Source of the DNA: Granulosicoccaceae sp. 1_MG-2023
GTDB taxonomy: Bacteria > Pseudomonadota > Gammaproteobacteria > Granulosicoccales > Granulosicoccaceae
Length of the DNA stretch: 64,000 nt
Assembly: GCA_030546905.1 (NCBI GenBank)
Contig: JAUOPI010000004.1
Span: 1 to 64,000 of the forward strand
Reading direction: 5' to 3'
The stretch's first letter is position 1. Each line of letters opens with the position of its first letter. The notes under the pieces are model-generated. The model was not told the DNA's origin. It was given only the letters and a program-made list of their open reading frames with translations, and did no database searches. The position numbers and the translations under genes were made by a program. Below, piece after piece: positions 1-7,862 of this stretch.

Positions 1-75
<75 letters not shown>

Positions 76-85
76 AAGAATTACC

Positions 86-111
86 AGCCCCGGCCGTATC
101 CGGGGCTTTTT
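86..111 (+). terminator. Rho-independent terminator after the first tRNA-Gly
   Basis: AGCCCCGG (86-93) pairs with CCGGGGCT (100-107) around a 6-base loop and is followed by a short T run. It separates the first tRNA-Gly from the Cys-Leu-Gly tRNAs, which suggests two transcription units. Confidence 0.75.
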
Positions 112-181
112 ATTGAGGGTTCGCCCTTGTAGTACCAAGTCGCAAGGCGATCACCGTCGCGTCTTATCAGTTAAGACTAAA

Positions 182-255
182 GGCTGGGTGGCAGAATGGC
201 TATGCAGCGGATTGCAAATCCGTGTATCTCGGTTCGACTCCGGGCTCAGCCTCCA
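182..255 (+). tRNA. tRNA-Cys (GCA)
   Basis: A 74-nt cloverleaf. The acceptor stem GGCTGGG pairs with CTCAGCC (one G-U pair). The anticodon loop reads TTGCAAA with anticodon GCA, and CCA is encoded at 253-255. It lies 26 nt upstream of tRNA-Leu and is probably co-transcribed with it. Confidence 0.96.
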
Positions 256-280
256 TACTTGCGATGATAAGCCAAGCCTG

Positions 281-367
281 GCCCGGGTGGCGAAATTGGT
301 AGACGCAAGGGACTTAAAATCCCTCGACCGAAAGGTCGTGCCGGTTCGATTCCGGCCCCGGGCACCA
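281..367 (+). tRNA. tRNA-Leu (TAA)
   Basis: An 87-nt class II tRNA. The anticodon stem GGGAC/ATCCC region carries anticodon TAA. The long variable arm is a hairpin (CGACC, GAAA, GGTCG), the acceptor stem is GCCCGGG/CCCGGGC, and CCA is encoded. Confidence 0.96.
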
Positions 368-387
368 AAAATTCGGATTTCATCCAA

Positions 388-463
<76 letters not shown>

Positions 464-506
464 AAACACAGCTTATGGACAGAAATCAGGTTTCTCGCCA
501 TAAGCG

Positions 507-536
507 AAAAAAGGGCCCACCGGGCCCTTTTTTTTT
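507..536 (+). terminator. Terminator of the tRNA cluster
   Basis: AAAAAAGGGCCC (507-518) and GGGCCC plus nine T (522-536) form a hairpin with a 3-base loop. A weaker inverted repeat, GCTTATGG (471-478) and CCATAAGC (498-505), lies between the last tRNA and this terminator. Confidence 0.85.
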
Positions 537-537
537 G

Positions 538-812
538 CCTTTCGTTTCGACCTTTCTGTGCCTCCATGATTAATGACCCCGCCCGCGCATGCCCGGAGTT
601 TAAGAGGCGTGTGTCTCAGGTCTCTTCTGACGCCGGTTAATTGTGCGCGGAAGGATTGCCGGTGAGCGGGCATACGCGTCCGCAGAACGCCTTCTCAGCG
701 TAGGTGTTTGCGCAGGGCGAACCGGATTATGCTTGGGCTTGTATTGCGTTTGCGGGGTCGCAAGGCGCGGCCGATTCCTGTCTGCGCGTACGGCGTATTC
801 CCCGCTGCGGTT
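538..812. other. Gene-free stretch downstream of the tRNA cluster
   Basis: No gene, RNA or repeat could be supported here. Open frames in the stretch lack ribosome sites and resemble nothing recognisable. It lies downstream of both the tRNA cluster and the leftward ybaK gene. Confidence 0.5.
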
Positions 813-1289
813 TTAGTGGGCCTGTTGGCAAAGGGCGGCGCTGACGGCGCCGGTCAGTGATTGCAAATCCTTCGGACTGAGTTCAATTTCAAGACCGCGC
901 CGGCCGGCGCTGACGAAAATGGTCTCGTATTGTGCGGCGCTGTCGTCGATCGTCATGGCCAGGCGTTTCTTTTGTCCGAGCGGGCTGATGCCGCCGGTGA
1001 CGTAACCGGTGGCGCGTTCCGCATGCGCCGGTTCAGCCATGCTTGCCTTGCGAGCGCCCAGGGCTTTGGCGGCTGCCTTCAGTGACAGACGCTCTGCCAC
1101 AGGGACCAGTGCCACGGCCAGCTTGCCGTTATCCAGCATCACCACCAGCGTTTTGAACACGCGCGCCGGATCTATACCCAGCTTGCGGGCAGCTTCGGTG
1201 CCGTACGCACCGGCGCCCGGTTCGTGCGTATATTCGTGGACGGTATGCGGAATTTTCTTTTTGCGCGCCAGATTAATCGCCGGTGTCAT
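813..1289 (-). CDS. ybaK: Cys-tRNA(Pro)/Cys-tRNA(Cys) deacylase YbaK
   Basis: A 158-residue free-standing editing enzyme of the YbaK/EbsC family (known role: hydrolysis of cysteine mischarged onto tRNA-Pro by ProRS). The start ATG is at 1289, giving the usual family length; a longer open frame upstream would read into znuB. Residues matching the known YbaK active site are visible: Tyr20, Lys46 in the ARVFKTL segment, and the GGISPLG loop near 99-105. It begins 17 bp after the znuB stop, so it is probably transcribed from the zur promoter as the fourth gene of zur-znuC-znuB-ybaK. Zinc regulation of ybaK is an inference from this spacing. Confidence 0.92.
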   Translation of the reverse strand: MTPAINLARKKKIPHTVHEYTHEPGAGAYGTEAARKLGIDPARVFKTLVVMLDNGKLAVALVPVAERLSLKAAAKALGARKASMAEPAHAERATGYVTGGISPLGQKKRLAMTIDDSAAQYETIFVSAGRRGLEIELSPKDLQSLTGAVSAALCQQAH

Positions 1290-1306
1290 GCCTGTTTGCC
1301 CTGTGT

Positions 1307-2122
1307 TCAGTCCAGACCTGTATGTTGTGTGCGGCCGCGCGTTGTCTGAATGCCGAGTGTGACAAAGAACGCGAGCGCGGCGGCGCTGACGATGGACGGG
1401 CCGGAGGGCGTGTCGAAATAGGCTGAGGCGAGAATGCCGAGAATCACCGCCAGCACGCCGAACACGGCCGCCGTCAGCGCCATGGTCTCCGGTGAGCGTG
1501 CCCATTGCCGGGCGGTCGCCGCCGGGATAATCAGCAGTGAGGATACCAGAAGAATCCCGACGATCCTTACCGAGGCGGCTACCACCACGGTCATCATCAT
1601 CATCAGAATCAGGTTTGCGACAAAGGTGTTTACCCCTTCGGCCTGGGCCAGTTCTTCGCTGATGGTCATCAATGTCAGTGAGGTCCACTGCCAGAGGATT
1701 ACGCCGATGACGAAAAAACCGCCGCCGTAAATCCACATCAGGTCGCTGCGTTGTACGGTCAGGATGTCGCCGAACAGATAGCTGTGCAGATCAAAGTTGG
1801 GAAACTCCATCAGGCTGATGACAACCATGCCGACCGACAGGGCGGAGTGGGCCAATATGCCAAGCAGGGTGTCGGTCGCCAGAATATGCTGATGTTGCAG
1901 CCAGACCAGTAACAGCGCAAACACCGAACACACGATCAGAATGCCGGCGTTAATACCAACACCGGCGAGCAGGCCGAGGGCGATGCCGAGCAGGGCGCTG
2001 TGAGAAAGTGAATCGCCGAAATAAGCCATACGCCGCCAGACCACAAAACAGCCCAGTGCGGCTGTGACCAGGGCAACGCCGATGCCGGCGGCCAAAGCTC
2101 TGAGAATAAATGCGTCAATCAT
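1307..2122 (-). CDS. znuB: Zinc ABC transporter permease ZnuB
   Basis: A 271-residue inner-membrane permease of the ABC-3 family, made almost entirely of hydrophobic helices as expected for ZnuB. It would form the channel of the high-affinity zinc importer with ZnuC (ATPase) and ZnuA (periplasmic binding protein). The residues after the first helix (RMAYFGDSLSHSALLG) are the typical family signature. It starts 3 bp after the znuC stop, so translation is probably coupled. ABC-3 permeases also serve manganese, but zur and the Zur box next door make zinc much the likelier substrate. Confidence 0.95.
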   Translation of the reverse strand: MIDAFILRALAAGIGVALVTAALGCFVVWRRMAYFGDSLSHSALLGIALGLLAGVGINAGILIVCSVFALLLVWLQHQHILATDTLLGILAHSALSVGMVVISLMEFPNFDLHSYLFGDILTVQRSDLMWIYGGGFFVIGVILWQWTSLTLMTISEELAQAEGVNTFVANLILMMMMTVVVAASVRIVGILLVSSLLIIPAATARQWARSPETMALTAAVFGVLAVILGILASAYFDTPSGPSIVSAAALAFFVTLGIQTTRGRTQHTGLD

Positions 2123-2125
2123 CTG

Positions 2126-2884
2126 TTAGTCGTGTCCGTGATGCAGGTGGCCTGTGATGTGATCGACCGGACCGTGCTGGTGATCGTGGGAGTGGCGATA
2201 GGTAGCCATCATGTCGGCCAGATCCTTGCCGAACAGGGAAACAAATTCCGGGTCCTGCGAGACCACGTGCGGCGTGCCCGTGCAGCAAACATGGTGGTAC
2301 AGGCAGATGACCTGTTGTGTGGAGGCCATCACCAGGTGCAGGTCGTGGGACACCATGAGGATGCTCAGCTGGCGCTCGCGGTAAATGTTTTCAACCAGAC
2401 GGTAAAAGGCCAGCTGACCGGAAATATCCAGATTCTGGGCCGGCTCATCGAGCACCAGCAGATCCGGCTCTTTAAGCAGCGCACGGGTCATAAGAACGCG
2501 TTGCCGCTCACCGCCTGAGAGAATCTGCAGCGGTTTGTCGAGTACTTCGGCAATGCCGTATTGCTCGGCCACGCTGTTGAGCTTGTCGCGTTTGATCTGC
2601 ATGCGCAGGCTCAGAAAGCGCCTTACGGTCAGCGGCATGGTGGCCGCCGCATTGAGTTCCTGCGGCACATAAGCGGTGCGCAGCCCTTTGCGCCGGTGTA
2701 TCTCGCCGGCGTCGGGCTTGTAAAGTCCGAGAATGCACTTGAGCAGCATGGACTTGCCCGCGCCGTTGGGGCCGATGATGGTTACGAAATCGCGTTCGCC
2801 GATCCGTAGTGAGACATTGTCGAGGATGCGCCGGCGGTTGCGGATAACGGTAAGCTGATCTGCCTTTATGAGGTCGGTGCTCAT
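2126..2884 (-). CDS. znuC: Zinc ABC transporter ATP-binding protein ZnuC
   Basis: A 252-residue ABC ATPase. Walker A (GPNGAGKS), the signature LSGGERQR and Walker B (LLVLDEPAQ) are in the right order, and the C-terminus is His-rich as in ZnuC proteins. The start chosen is the ATG at 2884, which overlaps the zur stop as ATGA; a start nine codons further upstream would lie deeper inside zur. It energises ZnuB for zinc import. The tight packing with zur and znuB indicates one operon. Confidence 0.95.
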   Translation of the reverse strand: MSTDLIKADQLTVIRNRRRILDNVSLRIGERDFVTIIGPNGAGKSMLLKCILGLYKPDAGEIHRRKGLRTAYVPQELNAAATMPLTVRRFLSLRMQIKRDKLNSVAEQYGIAEVLDKPLQILSGGERQRVLMTRALLKEPDLLVLDEPAQNLDISGQLAFYRLVENIYRERQLSILMVSHDLHLVMASTQQVICLYHHVCCTGTPHVVSQDPEFVSLFGKDLADMMATYRHSHDHQHGPVDHITGHLHHGHD

Positions 2885-3351
2885 GCGGGGTTCTCGCTGC
2901 AACGGCTGCAACGGCCACTGATCTCAACGCAACTGGATTCGACGGTAAAACCCGATTGCGCGGCCGCGTTTTGCAGGGAGCGGGTCAGCGCGGAAGAGCA
3001 GCATTCGCTGACGTCGCCGCAGATGCGACAGATCAGAAAATAACATTGATGCTGCTTGCCCGGGTGGGTGCAGCCGATAAAGGCGTTCAGACTGCTTAAA
3101 CGGTGAACCAAGCCGTTGTCCTGCAGGAATTCCAGCGCGCGATAAACCGTAGGCGGTTTGGCTGCGCCGGTTTCGTCCTCGGCCAGTTGCTCCAGAATGT
3201 CGTAGGCCTTGGCAGGTTTATGGCTGCGCCAGACCAGCTGCAAAACCTTGCGCCGGATGTCGGTAAAGCGCTGTCCGCTGCTGCGGCAGATTTCCTCGCC
3301 TTGCCTCAGCGCCTCGTCGATGCAGTGTTCGTGCTCATGGCATGGGTCCAT
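2881..3351 (-). CDS. zur: Zinc uptake regulator Zur (Fur family)
   Basis: A 156-residue Fur-family repressor. An N-terminal winged helix (PPTVYRALEFL recognition region) is followed by a C-terminal metal-binding domain with CRIC and CSRC cysteine pairs. The N-terminus carries an extra CHEHEHC cluster. Zur binds DNA when loaded with zinc and shuts off uptake genes. Its own start lies 32 bp from the symmetric operator at 3384-3406, so it is probably autoregulated together with znuCB. It could in principle be another Fur paralogue, but the position inside a zinc-transport locus points to Zur. Confidence 0.93.
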   Translation of the reverse strand: MDPCHEHEHCIDEALRQGEEICRSSGQRFTDIRRKVLQLVWRSHKPAKAYDILEQLAEDETGAAKPPTVYRALEFLQDNGLVHRLSSLNAFIGCTHPGKQHQCYFLICRICGDVSECCSSALTRSLQNAAAQSGFTVESSCVEISGRCSRCSENPA

Positions 3352-3383
3352 GGTGGTGTTTCCGCAAACTCAACTTGAATGAA

Positions 3384-3406
3384 AAGATGTTATAACATAA
3401 CATCTT
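3384..3406. promoter_or_regulatory. Zur box between zur and znuA
   Basis: AAGATGTTAT (3384-3393) and its exact reverse complement ATAACATCTT (3397-3406) flank AAC. The core, GATGTTAT-N3-ATAACATC, closely resembles known proteobacterial Zur operators (GTTATA/TATAAC type). Its place between divergent zur-znuCB and znuA would let one site control both directions. Confidence 0.85.
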
Positions 3407-3435
3407 CGCGTTTTCCGATAACAGATGACTATATT

Positions 3436-4497
3436 ATGAAATCCCCTGTATTTGCACTAGGGCTGATCCTCTCAGCGTTCAGCCTGCCGACTTTGGCTTC
3501 CACCGTCAGTGACGGGGATGTGGTTGTCACCTTGCGCCCGTTGCATTCAGTGGTGCAGGGGGTTTTGGGTGATACGGCCGATGCACGGCTGCTGCTCGAC
3601 GGCAGCGAATCACCGCATTCCTTTCAGCTGAAACCCTCGCATGTGCGGGCCATAAACAAGGCAGAACTGGTGGTCTATATCGGGCCTGAGTTTGAATCGT
3701 TTATGAACTCGGCAATCAAAGGTCATGAAGAGACCGCGATGATCCTGGCGGATGTGCCGGGCCTGCATTGGTCTGAAGATCAGGAAGAAGCAGACGACGG
3801 GCATAGTCTGCGTGATCACGTTGCCGGCCATCACGACGAGGATGAACATCACGACGGGGATGAACATCACGACGGGGATGAACATCACGACGGGGATGAG
3901 CATCACGACGAGGATGAACATCATGACGAGGATGAACATCATGACGAGCACAGCCACAGCCACAGCCACAGCCACAGCCGCGATCTGCACCTGTGGCTTG
4001 ACCCCCACAACGCGGCCATGATGGCAGTGGCAGTACGCGATCGCCTCTCCGGGCTCTATCCTGAACAGGCCGGTGTTTTTGAGCGTAATACCGAAACCTT
4101 TCTCAGCCGGCTTGAGTCCCTTGAAAGCGATGTCCGCACACAGCTGCAGCCGGTCTCCGATCTGCCGTTTATGGTGTTTCACAATGCCTATGGCCATTTT
4201 GCCAGACGCTTTGACCTGAACAATGTCGGCGCCGTCACCATAAACCCGTCAGTGGCAGCATCCGTGCGCCGTCTGCGTGAGGTGCGTGAGCGTATCCGTG
4301 AAGAAAACGCGGTTTGCGTTTTCAGCGAGCCCCAATTTGATCCGAAGTTGGTCAATACCGCGGTGGAAGATACGCAAGCCAGGATCGGTCAGCTGGATCC
4401 GCTGGGCAGTGAACTGACGCCGGGTCCTGACTTGTATTTTGAGCTTATACAAAATCTGGCAGATCAGTTAAACGCGTGTCTTTCAGCAGCACAATAA
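3436..4497 (+). CDS. znuA: Zinc ABC transporter substrate-binding protein ZnuA
   Basis: A 353-residue periplasmic zinc-binding protein (cluster A-I/TroA fold). A signal peptide covers about residues 1-22. A long His/Asp/Glu-rich loop at roughly 132-182 is the ZnuA hallmark and probably acts as a zinc sensor or chaperone. Conserved lobes follow (LHLWLDPHNA and later VFSEPQFDPKL). The ATG at 3436 is chosen because the upstream in-frame ATG lies within the Zur box and would precede the signal peptide; no clear ribosome site is visible. The loop is encoded by a tandem repeat. It is followed 58 bp later by another His-rich exported protein. Confidence 0.95.
   Translation: MKSPVFALGLILSAFSLPTLASTVSDGDVVVTLRPLHSVVQGVLGDTADARLLLDGSESPHSFQLKPSHVRAINKAELVVYIGPEFESFMNSAIKGHEETAMILADVPGLHWSEDQEEADDGHSLRDHVAGHHDEDEHHDGDEHHDGDEHHDGDEHHDEDEHHDEDEHHDEHSHSHSHSHSRDLHLWLDPHNAAMMAVAVRDRLSGLYPEQAGVFERNTETFLSRLESLESDVRTQLQPVSDLPFMVFHNAYGHFARRFDLNNVGAVTINPSVAASVRRLREVRERIREENAVCVFSEPQFDPKLVNTAVEDTQARIGQLDPLGSELTPGPDLYFELIQNLADQLNACLSAAQ
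3829..3978 (+). repeat. Tandem repeats coding the His-rich loop of ZnuA
   Basis: About six and a half copies of an 18-bp unit of the form CATCACGACGAGGATGAA (variants GGG for GAG, CAT for CAC) encode HHDEDE/HHDGDE. A run of the 6-bp unit CACAGC then encodes His-Ser pairs. Copies differ at single bases. Such direct repeats allow slippage and loop-length change. Confidence 0.85.
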
Positions 4498-4555
4498 GGC
4501 CGGCCGGACATTGCCGTCCTGTTCCATTTACAGCTTTAAACCGGAGTAAAGCAGA

Positions 4556-5227
4556 ATGAAGAATTTTTCACGTGGTATGGCCCTGGGTTGTATTGTGACG
4601 CTGGCCAGCCCGGCTCTGATCGCCGCAGAAGGTGCTCACGAGCATGGTTTCGCCGATGCGACCCTTGCCGGGGCAGACGGTTTGCTGGAGCTGCAGCTCG
4701 ATGTGCCGGGCGATTCGGTGTTTGGCTTTGAGCATCAGCCGGAAACCGACGAGCAGCGTGATGCCGTGATTGCCGCTATGGCGCAACTGCGCGACACAGC
4801 CGGCGATCTGGTCGTGCTCAGTGGTGGTGAATGCGTGCTGGTCGCAGCCGATGCGAGAACGCCCTTGGAGCACGATGAGCATGACCATGAAGAACACGGT
4901 GACCACGACGATCATGACCACGACGACCATGACCACGAGGGCCATGATCACGAAGAACATGAGCATGAAGAGCATGAGCATGAAGAGCATGAGCATGAAG
5001 AGCATGCCGATCATGATCATGAAGGTCACGAGCATCATCACAGCGAGGTTGCGTGGACACTGAACTGGAAGTGCGATGATGTTGCTGATGTGGACGCGCT
5101 GTCCATGAACGGTTTGCTGAATGCATTCCCGCGTTTGCAGACCGTGCGCCTGCAGTGGGCCATGCCGCAAGGTCAGGGCGCTGCGCGTTTGTCCCTGAGT
5201 CAACCTGAGGCCGAATTGGCGCCGTGA
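4556..5227 (+). CDS. His-rich exported DUF2796 protein (ZrgA-like)
   Basis: A 223-residue protein with a signal peptide (about 1-24, ending at LIAAEG), a DUF2796-type body and a large His/Glu/Asp tract at about 103-163. DUF2796 proteins occur beside ABC transporter genes in Zur regulons; the best-known case, as I recall it, is ZrgA of Vibrio cholerae. The ribosome site GGAG lies 10 nt before the ATG. It overlaps the following ABC ATPase gene as GTGA, so the two are co-translated. A periplasmic zinc carrier is the likely role, inferred from composition and context. Confidence 0.82.
   Translation: MKNFSRGMALGCIVTLASPALIAAEGAHEHGFADATLAGADGLLELQLDVPGDSVFGFEHQPETDEQRDAVIAAMAQLRDTAGDLVVLSGGECVLVAADARTPLEHDEHDHEEHGDHDDHDHDDHDHEGHDHEEHEHEEHEHEEHEHEEHADHDHEGHEHHHSEVAWTLNWKCDDVADVDALSMNGLLNAFPRLQTVRLQWAMPQGQGAARLSLSQPEAELAP
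4952..5005 (+). repeat. 15-bp tandem repeat in the DUF2796 gene
   Basis: Three full copies and one partial copy of a 15-bp unit (GAAGAGCATGAGCAT; first copy GAAGAACAT) encode EEHEH. The flanking sequence continues as irregular His-Asp-His-Glu codons. The unit differs from the 18-bp one in znuA, so the two His tracts probably arose independently. Confidence 0.8.
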
Positions 5228-5904
5228 GTGATGATGCGATTGCCATTTCGGACCTGAGCTTCCGCTGGCCCGGGAGCCAGACGTCGCTGCAAATAAAGCA
5301 GTGGCGTCTGGCTGCCGGGCGGCGCTGTTATCTGCATGGTCCGAGCGGTTCGGGTAAAACCACCTTGCTGAATCTGCTTTGCGGATTGCTGCTGCCCGAG
5401 GCGGGTGAGATCCGTATTGCCGGTCAGTGTCTGAACCGGATGCGTGCGCAGCAGCGCGATGTGTTCCGGGCTGACCATATCGGTGTGATCTTTCAGCAGT
5501 TCAACCTGCTGGCACATCTGACCGTGCGCGAGAACATCACCTTGCCGCTGACCTTTTCTCCGGCCCGGCGGGCCCGTGCAGAGAAAAACGGCAGCCGTGT
5601 TGAAGCTTTGCTCAAGGCCCTGGAGTTGCCGGTGTCCATTGCTGATTCGCCGGTCTCCGCCCTCAGTACCGGCCAGCAGCAGCGCATTGCGGTGGCGCGC
5701 GCGCTGATCGGCGATCCGGCCTTGATTATTGCCGACGAACCGACCTCCGCGCTGGATGATGATGCGCGGGAACGCTTTCTGGCCTTGTTGTTCGCGCAGG
5801 TCGAAGCCAGCGGCTCGTCCTTGTTGTTTGTCAGTCACGATCGTCGTCTGCGGCCGCATTTTGATGAGGTTGTGGCGCTTGCAGATCTGAGGGAGGGCGC
5901 ATGA
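5224..5904 (+). CDS. ABC transporter ATP-binding protein (LolD/MacB type, ZrgB-like)
   Basis: A 226-residue ABC ATPase with Walker A GPSGSGKTT, Q-loop FQQFNLL, signature LSTGQQQR and Walker B LIIADEPTS. It belongs to the group that pairs with FtsX-like permeases rather than to the ZnuC group. GTG start at 5224 overlaps the DUF2796 stop, and its own stop overlaps the permease ATG. This tight set suggests a dedicated transporter or mechanotransmission complex acting with the His-rich protein. Substrate zinc is inferred only from context. Confidence 0.85.
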   Translation: MSDDAIAISDLSFRWPGSQTSLQIKQWRLAAGRRCYLHGPSGSGKTTLLNLLCGLLLPEAGEIRIAGQCLNRMRAQQRDVFRADHIGVIFQQFNLLAHLTVRENITLPLTFSPARRARAEKNGSRVEALLKALELPVSIADSPVSALSTGQQQRIAVARALIGDPALIIADEPTSALDDDARERFLALLFAQVEASGSSLLFVSHDRRLRPHFDEVVALADLREGA

Positions 5905-7112
5905 ATCTACTGAGTCTGGGGTGGAAAAGCGCCGCCCGCCGGCGTGCCAGTCTGTTGCTGGCGGCCTTGTCGATTGCTATCAGTGTGTGTCTGATTCTGT
6001 CGATCGACAATGTCCGTCAACAGGTCAAAGACGGCTTTATGAATACCGTATCCGGTACGGATATTATTGCCGGCGCCCGCGGTGGTTCCTTAAACCTCTT
6101 GCTCTACAGTGTGTTTCATATCGGGGACGCCACCAGCAATCTCTCACGACAAGCCTATGAAAAAGTCGCCGCTTTGCCGGAGGTCGACTGGGCCTTGCCG
6201 CTTGTACTGGGTGACTCGCATAAGGGCTACCGCGTGGTCGGTTCCAGTGCTGCCTTTTTCACGCATTTTCACTACGGCCGCAATCAGGCACTTGCGTTTC
6301 GCGAAGGTGGCCCGTTCACAGAGCCGCGCACGGCGGTGCTGGGCGCGGAGGTGGCGCGCACGCTGGGCTACCAATCCGGCGATGAGATCATTCTGACGCA
6401 CGGCTTGGTAGCCGCCGGCTTTGCCGATCACGCGGCCGATCCGTTCCGGGTTACCGGTATTCTGCAAGCCACCGGTACGCCGATCGACCGGGCGGTGTTG
6501 GTGCCGGTGGCCGGGCTGGATGCGATCCACGGCGTCATGCCGGGCAGTGATATCTCGGTCTCGGGCGTCACAGCGGTGCTGATCGGCCTGAAAAACCGCG
6601 TCATGACATTCCGTCTGCAGCGTCAGCTCAATGAAGAGATCAGTGAGCCGATGACGGCGATTATTCCCGGCGCCACGCTGGCTGAGCTGTGGCGTTTGCT
6701 TGGACGCGGAGAGAAAATCCTCTTCGGTGTCGCCGCCCTTGTGTTTCTTGCGGCGCTGGCCGGCGTGGTAACCACCTTGCTAGCCACATTGAACGAGCGT
6801 CGCCGGGAAATGGCCTTGCTGCGTGCCGTTGGCGCAAAAGCCCGGCACGTGTTGGTCCTGTACGTCTTCGAATCGGCCTGGGTGTCCATGCTCGGCGCTC
6901 TGATCGGCGTGGTCTTGTATTATGCCGCGCAGTGGTTGTTTGCCCCCTGGTTGACGCAACAGTTCGGTGTTCTGGTTGAAATACGCGGCCTGTCGGCGGG
7001 GCAATGGCTGATTCTGGCCGGTGTGGTCGGGGCCGGTTTGTTAAGCGGTCTGGTGCCGGGGTGGCTGGCCTACCGGCGTAGTTTGCAGGACGGCTTGCAG
7101 ATTAAATATTAA
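5901..7112 (+). CDS. FtsX-like ABC permease (ZrgC-like)
   Basis: A 403-residue membrane protein with the MacB/FtsX layout: one N-terminal transmembrane helix (about 15-35), a large periplasmic domain, then three helices in the C-terminal third including the LLRAVGAKARHVL cytoplasmic loop typical of FtsX domains. It overlaps the ATPase gene by ATGA. Permeases of this type usually drive periplasmic or envelope work rather than channel-type import, which makes its presence in a zinc operon notable. Assignment to a Zrg-like system rests on synteny. Confidence 0.85.
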   Translation: MNLLSLGWKSAARRRASLLLAALSIAISVCLILSIDNVRQQVKDGFMNTVSGTDIIAGARGGSLNLLLYSVFHIGDATSNLSRQAYEKVAALPEVDWALPLVLGDSHKGYRVVGSSAAFFTHFHYGRNQALAFREGGPFTEPRTAVLGAEVARTLGYQSGDEIILTHGLVAAGFADHAADPFRVTGILQATGTPIDRAVLVPVAGLDAIHGVMPGSDISVSGVTAVLIGLKNRVMTFRLQRQLNEEISEPMTAIIPGATLAELWRLLGRGEKILFGVAALVFLAALAGVVTTLLATLNERRREMALLRAVGAKARHVLVLYVFESAWVSMLGALIGVVLYYAAQWLFAPWLTQQFGVLVEIRGLSAGQWLILAGVVGAGLLSGLVPGWLAYRRSLQDGLQIKY

Positions 7113-7178
7113 TCACCTGTTCTGGCCGGCCTGTGTCCCTTGTTAAGATGGCCGTCCAGATTCTAACCGGGGTTTACC

Positions 7179-7841
7179 GTGATCAAGTGTTTTCGCCTGC
7201 AGGCAGTTGTCGTTGCTGTGCTGATGTCATTGGGGTTGGCCGGCTGTGGCGATGAGAAGGACGACAGCGCCGCGACGCCGGCTGCGGCTGACGCGGCTGA
7301 GCCACAGCTGGCGCAGACCGTGGCCTGGGGTTCGGTAAAAGACGCTCAGGCCGGGCCGTCGGCTGAGCCGCAGGCGGCCGAGACCATCTCCTGGCGTGAG
7401 TTGGAGCCGGCGGACTACGATCCGCAGGTGATCATCGATCAGTATGCGGCGCAGCTGAATGAATTTCAGGATGGCGACCCGGCCGCCATGGAAATCTACG
7501 ACAAGATTCAGAATGAGCTGAATAACGCGCCGGTCAACGCGGATATGGACGGGCAGTGGATACGCCTGCCGGGTTTTATCGCGCCGCTTGAGGTGCGCGA
7601 GCGTGCGGTTTGGGAGTTTCTGCTGGTGCCGTATTTCGGTGCCTGTATTCACGTGCCGCCACCGCCGGTGAATCAAACCGTGTTTGTCACGGTGCAGGAC
7701 GGCCAGCAGATTTCTGCCGACACGGCCTATCTGCCGGTCTGGGTCAGCGGCAAGCTGAAGGTCAGTCGCGAGGACAAAGGCATCGGTATTGCCGGTTACG
7801 TGGTCACCGACGCGATGATCGAACCCTATACCGAAGAATAA
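7179..7841 (+). CDS. DUF3299 lipoprotein
   Basis: A 220-residue protein from a GTG start at 7179. A lipoprotein signal ends at LGLAGC (Cys23), followed by an Ala/Glu-rich linker and a C-terminal DUF3299 domain (LPGFIAPLE, then YFGACIHVPPPPVNQ and a late VSG segment). DUF3299 genes commonly follow DUF2796 and FtsX-type permease genes, as here. It lies 66 bp after the permease, so it may be the last gene of the znuA-led operon. The function is unknown; an outer-envelope partner of the transporter is plausible. The ACIHVPPPP stretch could bind metal through its Cys and His. Confidence 0.8.
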   Translation: MIKCFRLQAVVVAVLMSLGLAGCGDEKDDSAATPAAADAAEPQLAQTVAWGSVKDAQAGPSAEPQAAETISWRELEPADYDPQVIIDQYAAQLNEFQDGDPAAMEIYDKIQNELNNAPVNADMDGQWIRLPGFIAPLEVRERAVWEFLLVPYFGACIHVPPPPVNQTVFVTVQDGQQISADTAYLPVWVSGKLKVSREDKGIGIAGYVVTDAMIEPYTEE

Positions 7842-7862
7842 GCCGGTTCGCCGGACGCCCGC

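Noticed and set aside
3829-3978. Regularly repeated DNA that could suggest a CRISPR array
   Set aside because: The repeats are direct, 18 and 6 bp long, without spacers, and encode the ZnuA metal-binding loop.
3610-4197. Minus-strand frame across the ZnuA repeats coding Met/Val/Ile-rich repeats
   Set aside because: It is the mirror of the His-rich tandem repeats, and ZnuA is clear on the plus strand.
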